From NCBI GenBank assembly GCA_003225295.1, contig QHYZ01000055.1, positions 62,001 through 126,000 on the forward strand: DNA of 64,000 nucleotides, read 5' to 3'. The notes beneath the pieces were generated by a model that worked only from the letters and a program-made list of their open reading frames with translations, was not told where the DNA came from and searched no databases. Each line of letters opens with the position of its first letter. The first letter of the stretch is position 1. This document shows positions 27,801 through 38,251 of the stretch, in pieces. The position numbers and the translations under genes are program-made. Source of the DNA: Acidobacteriota bacterium (GTDB lineage: Bacteria > Acidobacteriota > Terriglobia > Acidiferrales > UBA7541).

Positions 27801-28067
27801 ATGAAGCGACACGCGCTCACGGTGCTGATGAGCTTGGTGGCGGCGGTGATCAGCGGAGCGGTTTTTGTGGTTGCGCTGTTTCATCAATATGCGCTCGTGG
27901 AGGTCGCGGCTAGCATCCTCACCGGGCTGCAAGTTTTTTTCCTGAGCTCGGCAATCGGCGACCTGCTCGAGCAAGAAAAAGCGCCGAACCGGGTGAGAAA
28001 TTCTGCGGTCGTGCTGGTCACGGTTTTCCTGGTGGCGCTTTATTCCTTCACGCGATATTTCCACTAG
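27801..28067 (+). CDS. Small two-to-three-helix membrane protein
   Basis: An 88-residue protein of unknown function. Hydrophobic stretches at about 6-28, 33-51 and 66-82 suggest three helices with a short charged loop (LLEQEKAPNRVRN). A GAGGAG ribosome-binding site lies 5-8 bases upstream of the ATG. It follows the FUSC gene on the same strand and may be co-transcribed. No family is recognised. Confidence 0.7.
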   Translation: MKRHALTVLMSLVAAVISGAVFVVALFHQYALVEVAASILTGLQVFFLSSAIGDLLEQEKAPNRVRNSAVVLVTVFLVALYSFTRYFH

Positions 28068-28084
28068 ACCAGGGATTTAGCAAT

Positions 28085-28300
28085 GCTGCCGTCCCAAAGT
28101 GCGGCCGCACTTCGGGAGACAACCCAAGCGAAGTTCACCTGCGAGGAGTGCGGGTTCTCAGCCAACGCTGATGGCGTTGCCGCCATGAACATTAAAGAGG
28201 CAGGCCTTGCCTGGTTAGCTTGTGGAGATACTTCGCCTGAAGTAAGGGGCGTCGGCCCAAGAACCCGGGCATTCATGCTTAGGCAGGGAGCCAGTAGGAA
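28085..28300 (+). pseudogene. tnpB: TnpB C-terminal relic (IS200/IS605 family)
   Basis: The plus strand encodes the end of a TnpB zinc ribbon: FTCEECGFSANADGVAAMNI has the second CXXC pair and the NAD-x-x-AA-x-NI tail typical of IS605 OrfB. The first Cys pair, the RuvC core and the rest of the protein are missing, since the preceding gene ends at 28067. The frame runs on past the expected end without a nearby stop, so this is a remnant, not a gene. It is followed immediately by the element's right-end hairpin. Confidence 0.8.
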
Positions 28301-28331
28301 TCCCCTTCCTTCAGGAAGGGGAGGATGTCAG
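28285..28331 (+). mobile_element. IS200/IS605 right-end hairpin remnant
   Basis: A perfect 8-bp stem, CCCCTTCC (28302-28309) and GGAAGGGG (28314-28321), closes a TTCA loop and is followed by AGGATGTCA. That arrangement matches the right end of IS605-type elements, which is also the 3' end of the omega-RNA in TnpB systems. No left end, tnpA gene or flanking tetranucleotide could be recognised, so only the right boundary survives. On the opposite strand the same bases encode the last residues of xylulokinase. Confidence 0.78.
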
Positions 28332-29837
28332 CGTGCCGGATTGCGAGTTGAAGATTTCGCGGGTGGCGGGATAGATGCGGCGGAACGCGGAATAGCTGGC
28401 GTTGAGGGTGGCGACGGAGGCGGGTTGGGGATTGACGCGCGAGGCCACGCGAACGACGGCGTGGCAGGCGGCATCAACGGAAGACCACATGCCGGCGCCG
28501 ACGCCGGCGAGAATTGCGGCCCCGTAGGCAGCGCCTTCGTCGGCTTCGACGATTTCGACGGCGCGGCCGTAGATGTCGGCCTGGATCTGACGCCAGAGCG
28601 GGGAGCGTGCGCCACCGCCGCCGAGGCGGATGTTGGTGACGGGGACATCCATTTCCTGGAAGAGGGTGAACGTGTCGCGGAGGCTGAAGGCCACGCCTTC
28701 GAGGATGGCGCGAACAACATGGGCGCGAGTGTGCGAGGCGGTGAGACCGACGAGGGCACCGCGAGCGCTGGAATCGAGATGCGGTGTGCGCTCTCCCATC
28801 AGATAAGGAGTCCACAAGAGGCCATCGGAACCGGCGGGAATTTTGGCGGCTTCGGCGGTGAGGCGATCGTAGGATTCGCGCGCACCACTGGAGTCCACTG
28901 CAAAATTGTCGCGGAACCATCGCAAAGATAGCCCGGCGGCCTGCGTGACGCCCATGACATGCCAGCGTCCCGGTATAGCGTGGCAGAAGGTGTGCATGCG
29001 ACCGCGGGGATCGAGCGCGGGGCGATCCGTGGCGGCAAAAACGACGCCGGAGGTGCCGATCGTGGCGCTGACTGTTCCAGCCGCGACGATACCCATGCCG
29101 GTGGCACCAGCGGCCTGGTCGCCCGCACCCGCTACAACCGGCGTACCAACGCGCAGGCCTGTTTCTGCGGCCCCTTTACTAGAAATTTGTCCGCAGACAT
29201 CTGAAGATTCGTGCAGCGCGGGCAGCAAGCGTTCATCGATTTCGGCGGCCTCGAGCATCTCCGGCGACCAGCGGCGATGGGCAACATCGAGAAGTAATGT
29301 GCCGGAAGCGTCGGCCAAATCAGTGGCGCGTTCACCGGTGAGGCGAAAACGGACGTAGTCCTTCGGAAGCATCACGGCACGAACACGTTTCCAGTTTTCA
29401 GGTTCGTTCTCTCCGACCCACAGCAATTTTGTGAGCGTGAAATTCGCCAAGGCCGGATTGCAAGTGAGCTGAATCAGCCGCTCCTGGCCGATTTTGGCGG
29501 TCAGATCGCGGCACTGCTTTTCGGTGCGGACGTCGCACCAGATCAATGCGGGGCGCACGACGCTTCCCTGCTCGTCCAGCATGACCGCGCCGTGCATTTG
29601 ACCGGAGAAGCCGACGCAGGCGATTTCCTCGGCGCTAAGGTTTGCACCCGCGATGGCTTGGCGGACCGCGATGGAGGAGGCACGCCACCAGTCTTCCGGC
29701 TGCTGCTCGGCCCAGCCGATCTGCGGCGAAGCGAAAGGCTGGTGTTCTTCAGTGGCGGAGGAAGCGACACGGCCGTTGCAATCGATGACCGTCGCGCGTG
29801 TCCCTCCGGTACCAACGTCTATTCCCAGTACGTGAAT
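28311..29837 (-). CDS. xylB: Xylulokinase (FGGY family), non-standard start
   Basis: It phosphorylates D-xylulose to xylulose 5-phosphate. The frame contains VLGIDVGTGGTRA (ATP-site start), ACVGFSGQMHGAVML, ALIWCDVRT, the catalytic-Asp motif GAGDQAAGATG and LGGGGARSPLWRQIQADIYG. Length from 29837 is 508 residues, normal for XylB. No ATG, GTG or TTG lies upstream in frame: an in-frame TGA comes seven codons before ATT at 29837, which is 4 bases after GGGAGG and sits where the family starts. The first standard ATG (29597) would remove the ATP-site strand. The C-terminal SGTLTSSPS is encoded by the IS605 right end. Either ATT initiation or a start-codon mutation applies. Confidence 0.82.
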   Translation of the reverse strand: MHVLGIDVGTGGTRATVIDCNGRVASSATEEHQPFASPQIGWAEQQPEDWWRASSIAVRQAIAGANLSAEEIACVGFSGQMHGAVMLDEQGSVVRPALIWCDVRTEKQCRDLTAKIGQERLIQLTCNPALANFTLTKLLWVGENEPENWKRVRAVMLPKDYVRFRLTGERATDLADASGTLLLDVAHRRWSPEMLEAAEIDERLLPALHESSDVCGQISSKGAAETGLRVGTPVVAGAGDQAAGATGMGIVAAGTVSATIGTSGVVFAATDRPALDPRGRMHTFCHAIPGRWHVMGVTQAAGLSLRWFRDNFAVDSSGARESYDRLTAEAAKIPAGSDGLLWTPYLMGERTPHLDSSARGALVGLTASHTRAHVVRAILEGVAFSLRDTFTLFQEMDVPVTNIRLGGGGARSPLWRQIQADIYGRAVEIVEADEGAAYGAAILAGVGAGMWSSVDAACHAVVRVASRVNPQPASVATLNASYSAFRRIYPATREIFNSQSGTLTSSPS

Positions 29838-29982
29838 ACGGCCTCCCGGACAACATCAAGCTGGCGCTGTGCGGGACATCATATACGTGTAAGCGCTGAC
29901 GCAAAAGAGCAGGCCGGGATGCCGGCGCCGTTCCCGGGCCAATGGAAAAAGGCACGGCCGTCGATTGGCGAGCGGACGACGA

Positions 29983-31191
29983 TCAGCTCACCGCGTTGGT
30001 CATGAGGAAGAGGGGGCGCATTTCGAAACTGGCATATTGGGGGCGGAGGCGGTCAGTGTTGTACTGTTCCTTGACGTTGACGACTTTTTTGGTGGCGGTG
30101 ACAGTTTCAAGAGGAATGTTGTCGTAGTGGCCGTTCTTGAGGACCACCAGGCGCCCGCTGATGTTTTTCAGGAGCAGATCGAGAGCGAGATTGCCGTAGG
30201 CCATGGGGGCGATGGAGTCAATGGCATCGGGATCGCCGCAGCGGACGAGATAGCCAAGCTTCTGGTTGATGACATCGATTTTCTTGCCGTTGTTGAATTT
30301 GGCGGAGAGGTCTCGCACCCTTTCGGCGACGACGTCGCCGATGCCACCAAGCTTTTTGTGACCATAGGCGTCGGTGGCTTCCCCTTCAAAAACCATTTCA
30401 CCGCCTTCGAACATGGCGCCTTCGGAGACCAGTACGATGGAGTAGCGGCTGGGATTCTTGCGGCGGTCGGCGACGAGGAGCTCGGTGAGATGCTCGATAT
30501 CGAATTTGTATTCGGGGATGACGCAACGATTGGCGGCGCCAGCCATGGTGGGAAGCATGGCGGTGAAGCCGGCGTAGCGGCCGAAGACTTCGAGGACCAT
30601 GAAGCGTTCATGAGAACCGGCGGAAGTGCGGAGGCTGTTGACCATCTGAATGGTGCGCGTAACGCAGGTGCTGAAGCCGATGCAGTAGTCCGTGCCAGGG
30701 ACATCGTTGTCCATGGTCTTGGGAATGCCGATCACCTTGAAGCCTTCCTTGTGCAGACGGACACCATAGCTCAGCGTGTCGTCACCGCCGATGGGGATGA
30801 GAGTATCAATGCCAAGCCAAGCGAGATTCTTAAGGACTTCCGGAGTGAGGTCGTTTTTCTCGGCGGTGAATTTATCTTTGAGATGCGCGGGGACGGTAGA
30901 CTTGGACACGCGGCCAGGATTGGTGCGGGAAGAATGCAGAAAAGTGCCGCCGGTGCGACCCGAGCGGTCGACGATCTCTTCGTCGAGAAGGAAGAAATTG
31001 TCGGCGTTGTCGTAGTCCTTCTCGCGGACCATATCCACGAGACCGGCCCAGCCATGGCGAATGCCGATGACCTGGTAGCCCTCGCGCAAGGCGCGCAGAG
31101 TAACGCCGCGGATGGCGGGGTTGAGACCAGGAACGTCGCCGCCGCCGGTGAGGATGCCGATGACGCCTTTCTTGGTGTTGACGTTAGCCAT
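29983..31191 (-). CDS. pfp: 6-phosphofructokinase, PPi-dependent type predicted
   Basis: A 402-residue phosphofructokinase. Motifs are LTGGGDVPGLNPAIRG at the N-terminus, IPIGGDD near residue 135 and PKTMDNDVPGTD near 158, followed by GRYAGFTAMLP and the substrate-binding LVSEGAMF. In the family, Asp in place of Gly in GGDG/GGDD and Lys in PKTxDND mark pyrophosphate users, so PPi is the likely phosphoryl donor. ATG at 31191 is used; the frame extends far upstream but there reads antisense to another gene. It lies in a minus-strand run with xylulokinase and sugar-related genes. Confidence 0.9.
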   Translation of the reverse strand: MANVNTKKGVIGILTGGGDVPGLNPAIRGVTLRALREGYQVIGIRHGWAGLVDMVREKDYDNADNFFLLDEEIVDRSGRTGGTFLHSSRTNPGRVSKSTVPAHLKDKFTAEKNDLTPEVLKNLAWLGIDTLIPIGGDDTLSYGVRLHKEGFKVIGIPKTMDNDVPGTDYCIGFSTCVTRTIQMVNSLRTSAGSHERFMVLEVFGRYAGFTAMLPTMAGAANRCVIPEYKFDIEHLTELLVADRRKNPSRYSIVLVSEGAMFEGGEMVFEGEATDAYGHKKLGGIGDVVAERVRDLSAKFNNGKKIDVINQKLGYLVRCGDPDAIDSIAPMAYGNLALDLLLKNISGRLVVLKNGHYDNIPLETVTATKKVVNVKEQYNTDRLRPQYASFEMRPLFLMTNAVS

Positions 31192-31457
31192 GACTCTAGA
31201 ATCGCCCTTTCGTTGTGAGGCGGAAGAGGAAATTATCCTCTTCGGAGGAGTATTTAGGAAGGGGAGACCGGATTCCTGCAAAGGAACTATAAAAATAATC
31301 GAATGAATAGAGAAATTGCATTGGACATGGAGCGGTGCGGCTCCTAGTTTTGAAGGTCTGCTAACAGCCGCCCATGGCGACTGGAGAGCGCGTCCGAGTA
31401 TGCGGCCTCGACGGATCGGGCCACCTGCCTGGTTAGGGAAAGTTCGACGACAAGCCG

Positions 31458-32039
31458 CTAGAGTTCGATGCGCGTGCCGAGGACGGCAAGGAATTTGGCG
31501 AGCCAGGCGGGATGCGCGGGCCAGGCCGGCGCGGTGACCAGGTTGCCGTCGGCGATGGCTTCCGTCATGGCCAGGTTGACGTACGTGCCGCCAGCTTGGC
31601 TGACGTCGGGGCCGACGGCGGGATAGGCACTGCACTTTTTCCCTTTGAGGACTCCCGCGGCGGCCAGGATTTGCGCGGCGTGGCAGATGGCGGCGATGGG
31701 TTTGTTGGCCTTGGAGTAGTGGTGGACGATTTCGATCACGCGTGGGATGAGGCGGATGTATTCGGGGGCGCGACCGCCGGGGAGCACCAGGGCGTCGTAG
31801 TCTTCGGGCCTGATTTGGTCGAATGTGCCATTGAGAGCGAAATTGTGGCCGCGCTTTTCGGAGTAGGTCTGGTCGCCTTCGAAATCGTGGATGGCGGTGC
31901 GGACGGATTCGCCGGATTTTTTTCCGGGGCAGACCGCATGGACGGCATGGCCGACCATCAGAAGCGCCTGAAAAGGAACCATAACTTCGTAGTCTTCGAC
32001 ATAATCGCCGACGAGCATGAGAATCGATTTTTTCGCCAT
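31458..32039 (-). CDS. DJ-1/PfpI-family protein
   Basis: A 193-residue cytoplasmic protein of the class I glutamine amidotransferase-like fold. The nucleophile elbow [11 protein letters not shown] places the reactive Cys near residue 117, and [10 protein letters not shown] and the final [14 protein letters not shown] match PfpI-type proteins. GGAGG lies 5 bases upstream of ATG 32039. Family members are glyoxalase/deglycase-like or stress proteases; which one applies cannot be told. It sits upstream of the phosphofructokinase gene on the same strand. Confidence 0.9.
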   Translation of the reverse strand: MAKKSILMLVGDYVEDYEVMVPFQALLMVGHAVHAVCPGKKSGESVRTAIHDFEGDQTYSEKRGHNFALNGTFDQIRPEDYDALVLPGGRAPEYIRLIPRVIEIVHHYSKANKPIAAICHAAQILAAAGVLKGKKCSAYPAVGPDVSQAGGTYVNLAMTEAIADGNLVTAPAWPAHPAWLAKFLAVLGTRIEL

Positions 32040-32130
32040 GGTGGCCTCCGAATCTCGACAAGAATAACAGAGATGAAGATGCCGGACGGGCAGGCCCCGG
32101 CCGGAATCGCGTGTCCCTTCGTGGCGACGA

Positions 32131-33273
32131 CTAGTGATTGACAACCGTTGAATTGCCGGGGCCGCCGACTTGCTGAGGACGGGGAATCCGCTGGTCGACG
32201 GAGGGAAGAACCGGAAAAGGAGCGTGGGGCTCGGTTTGATACCAGTAGGCCACAGAATAGAAATTGTCCGAGCGGTGATTAGCGTGGCCATGCTCAATAG
32301 TGGCGCGTATTGATTTTGTAAAGGGAATCGGCGAATCCAGATGCAAGCGATACACCGACGACTGGCCACCGGCGCGTTCTTCACCGACGACGGGAGCACC
32401 GTATAGCGGATAGAAAAAGGGGTGGCCGCCAAAATCCCATGCACCAAGGAAATAGTCCTCCGAACCAGTCCCCGCAATGGAGGGGCGCGCTTCGCCGTCA
32501 ATGAAAAACATATCGTCGCCTTCGCCCCACCAGCCGTCCTGATTCTGCAGGACTGACATGGTGACCCCCACGAAATGCCCACGACCCGTAGCGTCCAGCC
32601 AGACGTAATTTTCCTTCCCGTCGAGATTCGTTTTCCGGTCGACTTTGGCATCACCATTGTTCTGCCAGTCGGACGTCCAGCCATGGTTGGGTTGGGCCTG
32701 GCGGAACTGCGCGTGAAAATAGAGCGTTCCGCGGGGCAGAGGCTGTGAGTGCTGGCGATAGTCGAGGTTGAAATAAAAGGCATCCACTTTTTGCTGGCCT
32801 TCGTTGGAAACGGTGACGCGCGCATGCTTTTGAAATGGCATGAAGAAAAAAGAGTTTAAAGCTTTATCGCTGCCGACGGAGAGAAGTTCAGATGCCCAGC
32901 GATGGTATTCGCCGAGGCCAAGGCCGAAAAAATCTCCTAGAGGAGTTTCCACGCTTGGTGTTGTTTCGTCATCCCAATAAATTCGCAGTACGAGCTTCTT
33001 GAGATGCTGGACCTCGGGACTCGCAACGGTGATCCAGATGTGCGTCAGCATGCCGGGGCCGTTCGCATCCAGGAGCGTGAGAATGGCGCCGGGAGCGACC
33101 TGGCGAAAATCTGCGTTTGCACCGGAGGGGTCTGAGCTGGAAACGCGCCTGAGGATATAGTCTTGCTGCCGTGTCAGGTCGATCTTGGGAGACAATTCTG
33201 TTTGTGCCCACAAGGGTTGGCTGAGGACCGCACCAAAAAGAAGAACAAGGAATTTCAAACCGGCGCGCAGCAT
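32131..33273 (-). CDS. GH172-type (DUF2961) secreted glycoside hydrolase
   Basis: A 380-residue exported protein with a signal peptide (residues 1-23, ending QPLWAQ). The DUF2961 signature is clear: [16 protein letters not shown], the segment [16 protein letters not shown] and [19 protein letters not shown]2961 was assigned to GH172, whose studied members act on fructose dianhydrides or D-arabinofuranosides. The acidic residues in WGEGDD and GSEDYF include the expected catalytic pair. It lies one gene away from the phosphofructokinase and near xylulokinase, which fits pentose or fructan use, though linkage is loose. Confidence 0.9.
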   Translation of the reverse strand: MLRAGLKFLVLLFGAVLSQPLWAQTELSPKIDLTRQQDYILRRVSSSDPSGANADFRQVAPGAILTLLDANGPGMLTHIWITVASPEVQHLKKLVLRIYWDDETTPSVETPLGDFFGLGLGEYHRWASELLSVGSDKALNSFFFMPFQKHARVTVSNEGQQKVDAFYFNLDYRQHSQPLPRGTLYFHAQFRQAQPNHGWTSDWQNNGDAKVDRKTNLDGKENYVWLDATGRGHFVGVTMSVLQNQDGWWGEGDDMFFIDGEARPSIAGTGSEDYFLGAWDFGGHPFFYPLYGAPVVGEERAGGQSSVYRLHLDSPIPFTKSIRATIEHGHANHRSDNFYSVAYWYQTEPHAPFPVLPSVDQRIPRPQQVGGPGNSTVVNH

Positions 33274-33330
33274 CGGCTCCCCCTCCTGTCAGGGTTAAAC
33301 GAACAGTGGGGATTTTCCTCCCAAACGGCA

Positions 33331-33379
33331 AACAAAGAAAGGGCGGACTGAGCTTTGGTTTGCGCTCGGGTCCGCCCTT
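33331..33379 (-). terminator. Intrinsic terminator after the HAD gene
   Basis: The stem AAGGGCGGAC (33339-33348) pairs with GTCCGCCCTT (33370-33379), with an inner GAGC/GCTC pair. On the minus strand the stem is followed by TTTCTTTGTTT. It lies between the HAD stop at 33421 and the GH172 start at 33273, so these two genes are probably separate transcription units. Confidence 0.65.
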
Positions 33380-33420
33380 GGGGGCTTCATGCGGGGAAGC
33401 CAGAAGCCGGGTAGAACCGC

Positions 33421-34248
33421 TTACTGCGCGTCGAGTTGCGGCACGACGGCGGCCGTCACTTGCTCGGCGGAATCCTGGATGGTGAGCCTGTCGGTGCGCA
33501 TCTTATCCCACTCGAGCAGCGTCAGGCCGTAGGAAGCAAAAAGGCGCCGGATACGCGCTGAGTCCCAGCGCAGAACTTTCTCGAGCACGGGGACCAGAAC
33601 GCTCATGGCGTTGTCGCTGACGACGGTGCGCTTGGCCACACGGGCGATGAACTTGGCTTCGGAGACGGCGATGGTAAGGCCGTCGTACTGATTGACGTGC
33701 ATCATAACGGGCAAATCGGAGCTGCCGTCGCCCATGTAGATGATTTGGTCGTGGCTGATGCCGAGGTTCGCGCGGAGTTCCTCGAGCACAGTGATTTTGC
33801 CCCAGCCGGCGGAGGCGCGAATGATGGAATCCACCTCGCCGGTGGCTTCGTTGTAGCGGAAACGCGTGCCGAAGATGTGATCCGGCGGAACGATGCCTTC
33901 GAGCGCCGACTGGATGATTTCCTGCGGCGCGGCAGAGATCACGTTGAAATGAAATTTGTAGCCTTCGGCGAGATTATCGAGCGCGCGCGCAAAGAGCCGG
34001 ACGTCGTGCTTCAGGCGGATGCGTTTGCCGGTTTCCGTGAGGTGCTCGCGGCGCACGCGGCGGAAATCCGGGTCGTGGAGAATGAGATAGCTGAGCTCCG
34101 CGCCCTGCTGCACGAGGTTCATCTCCGCGAGGCCGCTGACCTTGTCGCCGAAGCCGTTGAAACCGATGAGCTCGCTAAGAACCACGCCCGAGTCGTTGAA
34201 GCTGAGCGTCTGGTCAAAATCGCTGGCCAGTAGAATTTGTTTACTCAT
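33421..34248 (-). CDS. HAD-superfamily phosphatase (SerB/MtnX-like)
   Basis: A 275-residue cytoplasmic phosphatase. Motif I is ASDFDQTL (DxDxT), motif II lies near FNVISAAPQEI, and motifs III/IV include IYMGDGSSDLPVM. The helical cap between motifs I and II identifies the HAD-IB type. ATG at 34248 is used, with GGAGGAG 9 bases upstream. Phosphoserine or other phosphorylated small molecules are typical substrates; the true one is not known. It is followed by the terminator at 33331-33379. Confidence 0.85.
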   Translation of the reverse strand: MSKQILLASDFDQTLSFNDSGVVLSELIGFNGFGDKVSGLAEMNLVQQGAELSYLILHDPDFRRVRREHLTETGKRIRLKHDVRLFARALDNLAEGYKFHFNVISAAPQEIIQSALEGIVPPDHIFGTRFRYNEATGEVDSIIRASAGWGKITVLEELRANLGISHDQIIYMGDGSSDLPVMMHVNQYDGLTIAVSEAKFIARVAKRTVVSDNAMSVLVPVLEKVLRWDSARIRRLFASYGLTLLEWDKMRTDRLTIQDSAEQVTAAVVPQLDAQ

Positions 34249-34531
34249 GTACTGGTACTCCTCCTGGTACGTTTCTTGGTGGGCCTGCCCTGGGAAGCCT
34301 CCCGGCCCTCTCTCGATACACCTTAACCGCGTTTCCCACACACTGCCCCACGAATTATTTTGATGGGTGCTATGCGTTAAAGATGTGAACGATTCATTAT
34401 ACCTCGGTTAGATGCCCATTGTTTATAAACGGTTAAAAGGAAAGGAGATGGGTGCCCACGATAGTGACAGAATGCGGCAAATTCAGTGCCCTGAAAGAGA
34501 TACCGGAGGCGAAGAAAGAGGGAAAGGGGGA

Positions 34532-37500
34532 CTAGGGGCGCGTGGCCGGGGAGTCTTCGACAGAGTAAAGCTGGCCGCCCCGGAGATAGAGGGACTGGGA
34601 CTCGGCGCGGTTGAGCGGGCGGGCGCCCCGCCGGCCGAAGACGGCGAGCTGGTTGCCGGACTCGTCGACAGCACGATCTCGATCAATGCCCTTCGAAATT
34701 GCTAGCGTGGGGCCACGGGTGTGGGCGGTGGCGATGAGTTTGGGAGTGGGGCGCGGGCTGAAGCCGGAGAAATGCGCCGGATCGTCCCAGGGCGAGAGAA
34801 TTTGCAGGACCCGCAGACCGTTTTTGCCGTCGGCCACGAAAGCGAAAGCACTGGCGGCCACCATGCCAATCTTGACGTCGTTGACGTCGTTGAGCTGGCC
34901 CTCGGCGGTGAAGATTTGATCGAGCTTGGGCGCCTCCGGTCTCTCCACGTCGACGATGGCCAGTCCCTGCTTTCCTGCCGAAACGTACGCGTAGGTGCGG
35001 GCCACATAAACGTTGCGGGCGTCCGCGAGTGGGACTAGCGCACCGCTGACCGGTTGCGGCCGCGCAAGGTCGGTCACATCTAGAACTTTCAAACCGTCAT
35101 GATCGACAACGAACGCATAGCGGAATTGGACCGCCATGCCGCGGGGATCATGGAGCGCGGGCGAGCCGACCGTCGCGGTGATACGCGGACCGAGCGGATT
35201 GTCGAGATCCACTACCACGAGAGCCTTGTCCGTGAGGATATAGGCGAACGTTCCGGCGATGGTGATGCGGCGCGCGCCCGTGAGCAGGCCACCCGGATTG
35301 AAGGTGACGGCACGCCCCAGGAAATTATTGGCGGGATTACCGTCGAGGAGCGTTCGAACGCCGGGACTCTTGGATTTCAGATGGGGGTCGCCGATGATGA
35401 CCAGGCCTTCTTCTTTATCGGCGACATAGAGGAAGCCGTAGAGAAGATGGATCGGCTGCTCTTCGTTTTCCGGCAATTGCTGGCGAAGAGGATCCACTCC
35501 GAGCGTCGTGGGTGAAGCAACGGCGATAGCGTTCTTGGTGGGGACGTAGAATTTCTGGCCGATCGGCGACACGGGCGCGGTCGTCACTTTCTCGGAGAAT
35601 CCTTTATTGTCGATATTTGCGATGTCATAGACACGCAGTCCGCCAGGCCCATTCGCGGCGTACAGGTATTCGCCGCGAGCTTGGATGTCCAGGACATTCC
35701 CGGGGTGTTCGGCGGCGGCGTTCAGCTCGCGATGATGGTTCAGAAAGTTTTTGTAATTGTCAGGATAGGCGATGCGCTGGAGGTCGCTGCCGTAGATGGC
35801 TTCGGGCTCGTCGTGCTCAGCAACGGCGATGGCTGCGAAACCTTTCTTGCCGGTGGCGACATAAACGTAGCGTCCCATGAAGTTCATAAAGTTGGTGCCT
35901 TCGAGGAGAAGCTGGGCCATCCAGGCGTTGTTGTCGTTCTCCGCGGAAATGTGGCAATCGCTGCACTGTTTGGTTTCTTGGGCGCGCACCGTGTGGGGAA
36001 CGAAGGTGGAGAAGGCCTGGCCGGAGAAGCCCGGGGCAGAAATGGTTTGCTGGGTGTAGTAGAGCCAATCGCGATTGGCGTTCTGCGAACTGACGAGCAC
36101 GGCGCAAGAAGAGCGCGCGGGCGCAATGCGATGGCCGGTGACGGTGCCGTCGACGCCGAGCATGTAAATGTCGTCGCGAAGAACCTGGAAATTGTAGCTG
36201 GTGTAGTTCTTCGTGAGCAGACCTTCGTTGTGCAGCATGGGCTTGCGGGCGTTGGCGGTCATCTGCAGATGGCAGCCGAAACAGGTGGGTGTCCAGGAAG
36301 TGTGGCAGGCATAGCAGGTCATGCTGCTGTTGGCATGCGCGAGAGAAGCGTCGCCGCTCGGCAATTGCGAAGACACCACGCCATCCTTGTTCATGAGCTT
36401 TGCGCGAAGGGATTTCTCGCTGAAATGCACGTTGCCGGGGGTAATGGTGTCGATCGTTTGAACGATCTCCCACTCCTTGTTTTCTTCGGACATCGAGCGC
36501 TGAAATAATTTATCGCCGCGCCATTCGAAGCGGCGCAATCCCCACGGAGTCCTGAGAAGATCGAGATGACGGCCGCCTTCCGGCGCTGCCGGGCCTGAGG
36601 TGATCAACGCGGCTCTTTTTCGAATCGAGCCGTGACAATCGAGGCAGTCAATTTCGATCGCGGCGCGGGGTTCACCATAGATTTTTCCGTTGCCGTGATT
36701 GTCCTCTGCGAAGTGGCAATCGTTGCACTGCATTCCTTTTTCGAGGTGGATGTCGGCGAGGTGAACGGCTTTGCTGAAACGGTCAGGATCGTCGAAGGCG
36801 ATTTGCTGGCCATCTTTGTCGAGCCAGTTCCCTTGGCGGTCGTGATGGAAGACCGCGCGAAAAACCCATCCGTGGCTATGAAAATCGGCGAACTGTGTGG
36901 TTTTCAGCTGCTTGTTAAATTCGGGGCTGCCAACTTTCTCTAAAAATTTCTCATCGCTCCAGAGGCCGCGCACGGCGGCGCCCTCCGGATTGCGTTCAAA
37001 AGATTGGTAGCGCTGCTCCTCGGTCGGATTGCGCTGCTCTTTCGGGTACATCTTGTCGCCGTCACTTTCGTTGTCCCACCAAGTCAGGCCGAAATAGGTG
37101 GTGACCATATTGGTGCCGGGATGGATGTGGCAGACCATGCACTGGCTCGAAGGGATGGAGCGTGTGAAAGCGTGTTTGACGGGATGACCGGACTCGTTTT
37201 TGGGAATGGTTGGATCGGAAGAAGCGCTGAAGCCAGAATGGCCGAATGGCGCGTATACGCCGGAGTGTGTCGGATCGCGGTCATTGGCGTAGATGAGATG
37301 ACAGGCGCTACAGCCGCTGGCGCGATAGTCGCCGGGATGATCGTTGGTGCCCGGAAGCGACATGACCGGGTCGAGCAAGCGTGTTTTTTGGAGGCCGAGA
37401 AAAACCGGGTCGGTGCGCAGCCCGGTGCCCAAACCGCGGTCACTGAGCTTGTCGTCAGGCTTGCCAGGGTCTTCTTCACGATTGGGATTGCCGATCTCGG

Positions 37501-38239
37501 CTTTCTTTCGACCCCCGCGTTCGAACACACGAAGGACATTGCCGGGCTGGGACGTTTCCCAGCGGAAGAGAGGATCGAGTTCGGGTATCACGCCTTTGGT
37601 GCGGATTTCTTCGGGTGTGGGCCGGGGAAAGGTTTTGATCGATTGCGGTTTGCCGCCACGATCGTAGCGTTCACCGAAGCGCGTGTTTTTCACAGGATAG
37701 CTACCGTTGTTGTATAGCGCTGCGCCCCAGAGCATTCCGGCGTGGGTCATCATGCTGGTGGAGACGGCGCGGGTCTCGGCGGCGTGGCAGCCTGACCTAC
37801 CGCAAGTCTCGGGCGCAACGCGAAGATCGCCGGGATTGACGAACTTGATGTATTCGGCGGATTCCGCAAGCCACTTGGCGTAGGCCCGCTCGGGAAGCGC
37901 GGAGCGATCCTGAAACGAAGGATCACGGGGCCGGACGTGGGCCTTTTCCTTGGCGGAATTGTATTCGGGAGAATTTCGTGCGGCGCCACCGACAGCTGAA
38001 ATGGAAGCGTCGCCTCCATGGCAATCCGTGCAGCCGAGATGCACGGTCTTCGCGGAGTGCATGGTGGGTTCGTCCGTCGAGGTGTGGCAGGAGATGCAGC
38101 CGGAGGACTTGCGATCAGCATCTTCCGGCGAGGCAACCGCGGACAAAATTGAGCTGGCATGAAGAGCGGAGAAAAAAGATAACAGAGAGACGCACAGGGT
38201 TCGCAGAGGGGACGAAACGGAATGGCCTTGGCGGTTCAT
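34532..38239 (-). CDS. Decaheme c-type cytochrome fused to an LVIVD-repeat propeller
   Basis: A 1235-residue exported protein. After the leader (about residues 10-35) come ten haem motifs: CISCH, CTDCH, CGRSGCH (CX4CH), CSACH, CMVCH, CNDCH, CLDCH, CYACH, CFGCH and CSDCH, spread over about residues 48-770. The C-terminal 430 residues hold about six LVIVD-type repeats: [70 protein letters not shown] and [18 protein letters not shown] repeats form bacterial surface propellers. The gene ends a two-gene unit, 12 bp after the outer-membrane barrel gene. An exported electron-transfer role is likely; extracellular transfer is inference. Confidence 0.92.
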   Translation of the reverse strand: MNRQGHSVSSPLRTLCVSLLSFFSALHASSILSAVASPEDADRKSSGCISCHTSTDEPTMHSAKTVHLGCTDCHGGDASISAVGGAARNSPEYNSAKEKAHVRPRDPSFQDRSALPERAYAKWLAESAEYIKFVNPGDLRVAPETCGRSGCHAAETRAVSTSMMTHAGMLWGAALYNNGSYPVKNTRFGERYDRGGKPQSIKTFPRPTPEEIRTKGVIPELDPLFRWETSQPGNVLRVFERGGRKKAEIGNPNREEDPGKPDDKLSDRGLGTGLRTDPVFLGLQKTRLLDPVMSLPGTNDHPGDYRASGCSACHLIYANDRDPTHSGVYAPFGHSGFSASSDPTIPKNESGHPVKHAFTRSIPSSQCMVCHIHPGTNMVTTYFGLTWWDNESDGDKMYPKEQRNPTEEQRYQSFERNPEGAAVRGLWSDEKFLEKVGSPEFNKQLKTTQFADFHSHGWVFRAVFHHDRQGNWLDKDGQQIAFDDPDRFSKAVHLADIHLEKGMQCNDCHFAEDNHGNGKIYGEPRAAIEIDCLDCHGSIRKRAALITSGPAAPEGGRHLDLLRTPWGLRRFEWRGDKLFQRSMSEENKEWEIVQTIDTITPGNVHFSEKSLRAKLMNKDGVVSSQLPSGDASLAHANSSMTCYACHTSWTPTCFGCHLQMTANARKPMLHNEGLLTKNYTSYNFQVLRDDIYMLGVDGTVTGHRIAPARSSCAVLVSSQNANRDWLYYTQQTISAPGFSGQAFSTFVPHTVRAQETKQCSDCHISAENDNNAWMAQLLLEGTNFMNFMGRYVYVATGKKGFAAIAVAEHDEPEAIYGSDLQRIAYPDNYKNFLNHHRELNAAAEHPGNVLDIQARGEYLYAANGPGGLRVYDIANIDNKGFSEKVTTAPVSPIGQKFYVPTKNAIAVASPTTLGVDPLRQQLPENEEQPIHLLYGFLYVADKEEGLVIIGDPHLKSKSPGVRTLLDGNPANNFLGRAVTFNPGGLLTGARRITIAGTFAYILTDKALVVVDLDNPLGPRITATVGSPALHDPRGMAVQFRYAFVVDHDGLKVLDVTDLARPQPVSGALVPLADARNVYVARTYAYVSAGKQGLAIVDVERPEAPKLDQIFTAEGQLNDVNDVKIGMVAASAFAFVADGKNGLRVLQILSPWDDPAHFSGFSPRPTPKLIATAHTRGPTLAISKGIDRDRAVDESGNQLAVFGRRGARPLNRAESQSLYLRGGQLYSVEDSPATRP

Positions 38240-38251
38240 GCTCGGCGCATC

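Noticed and set aside
28302-28321. Hairpin as an intrinsic terminator for the small membrane-protein gene
   Set aside because: There is no T-run after the stem, and the flanking bases match an IS605 right end instead.
29965-31218. Long plus-strand frame of 417 residues
   Set aside because: It mirrors the phosphofructokinase gene on the other strand, which has complete catalytic motifs.
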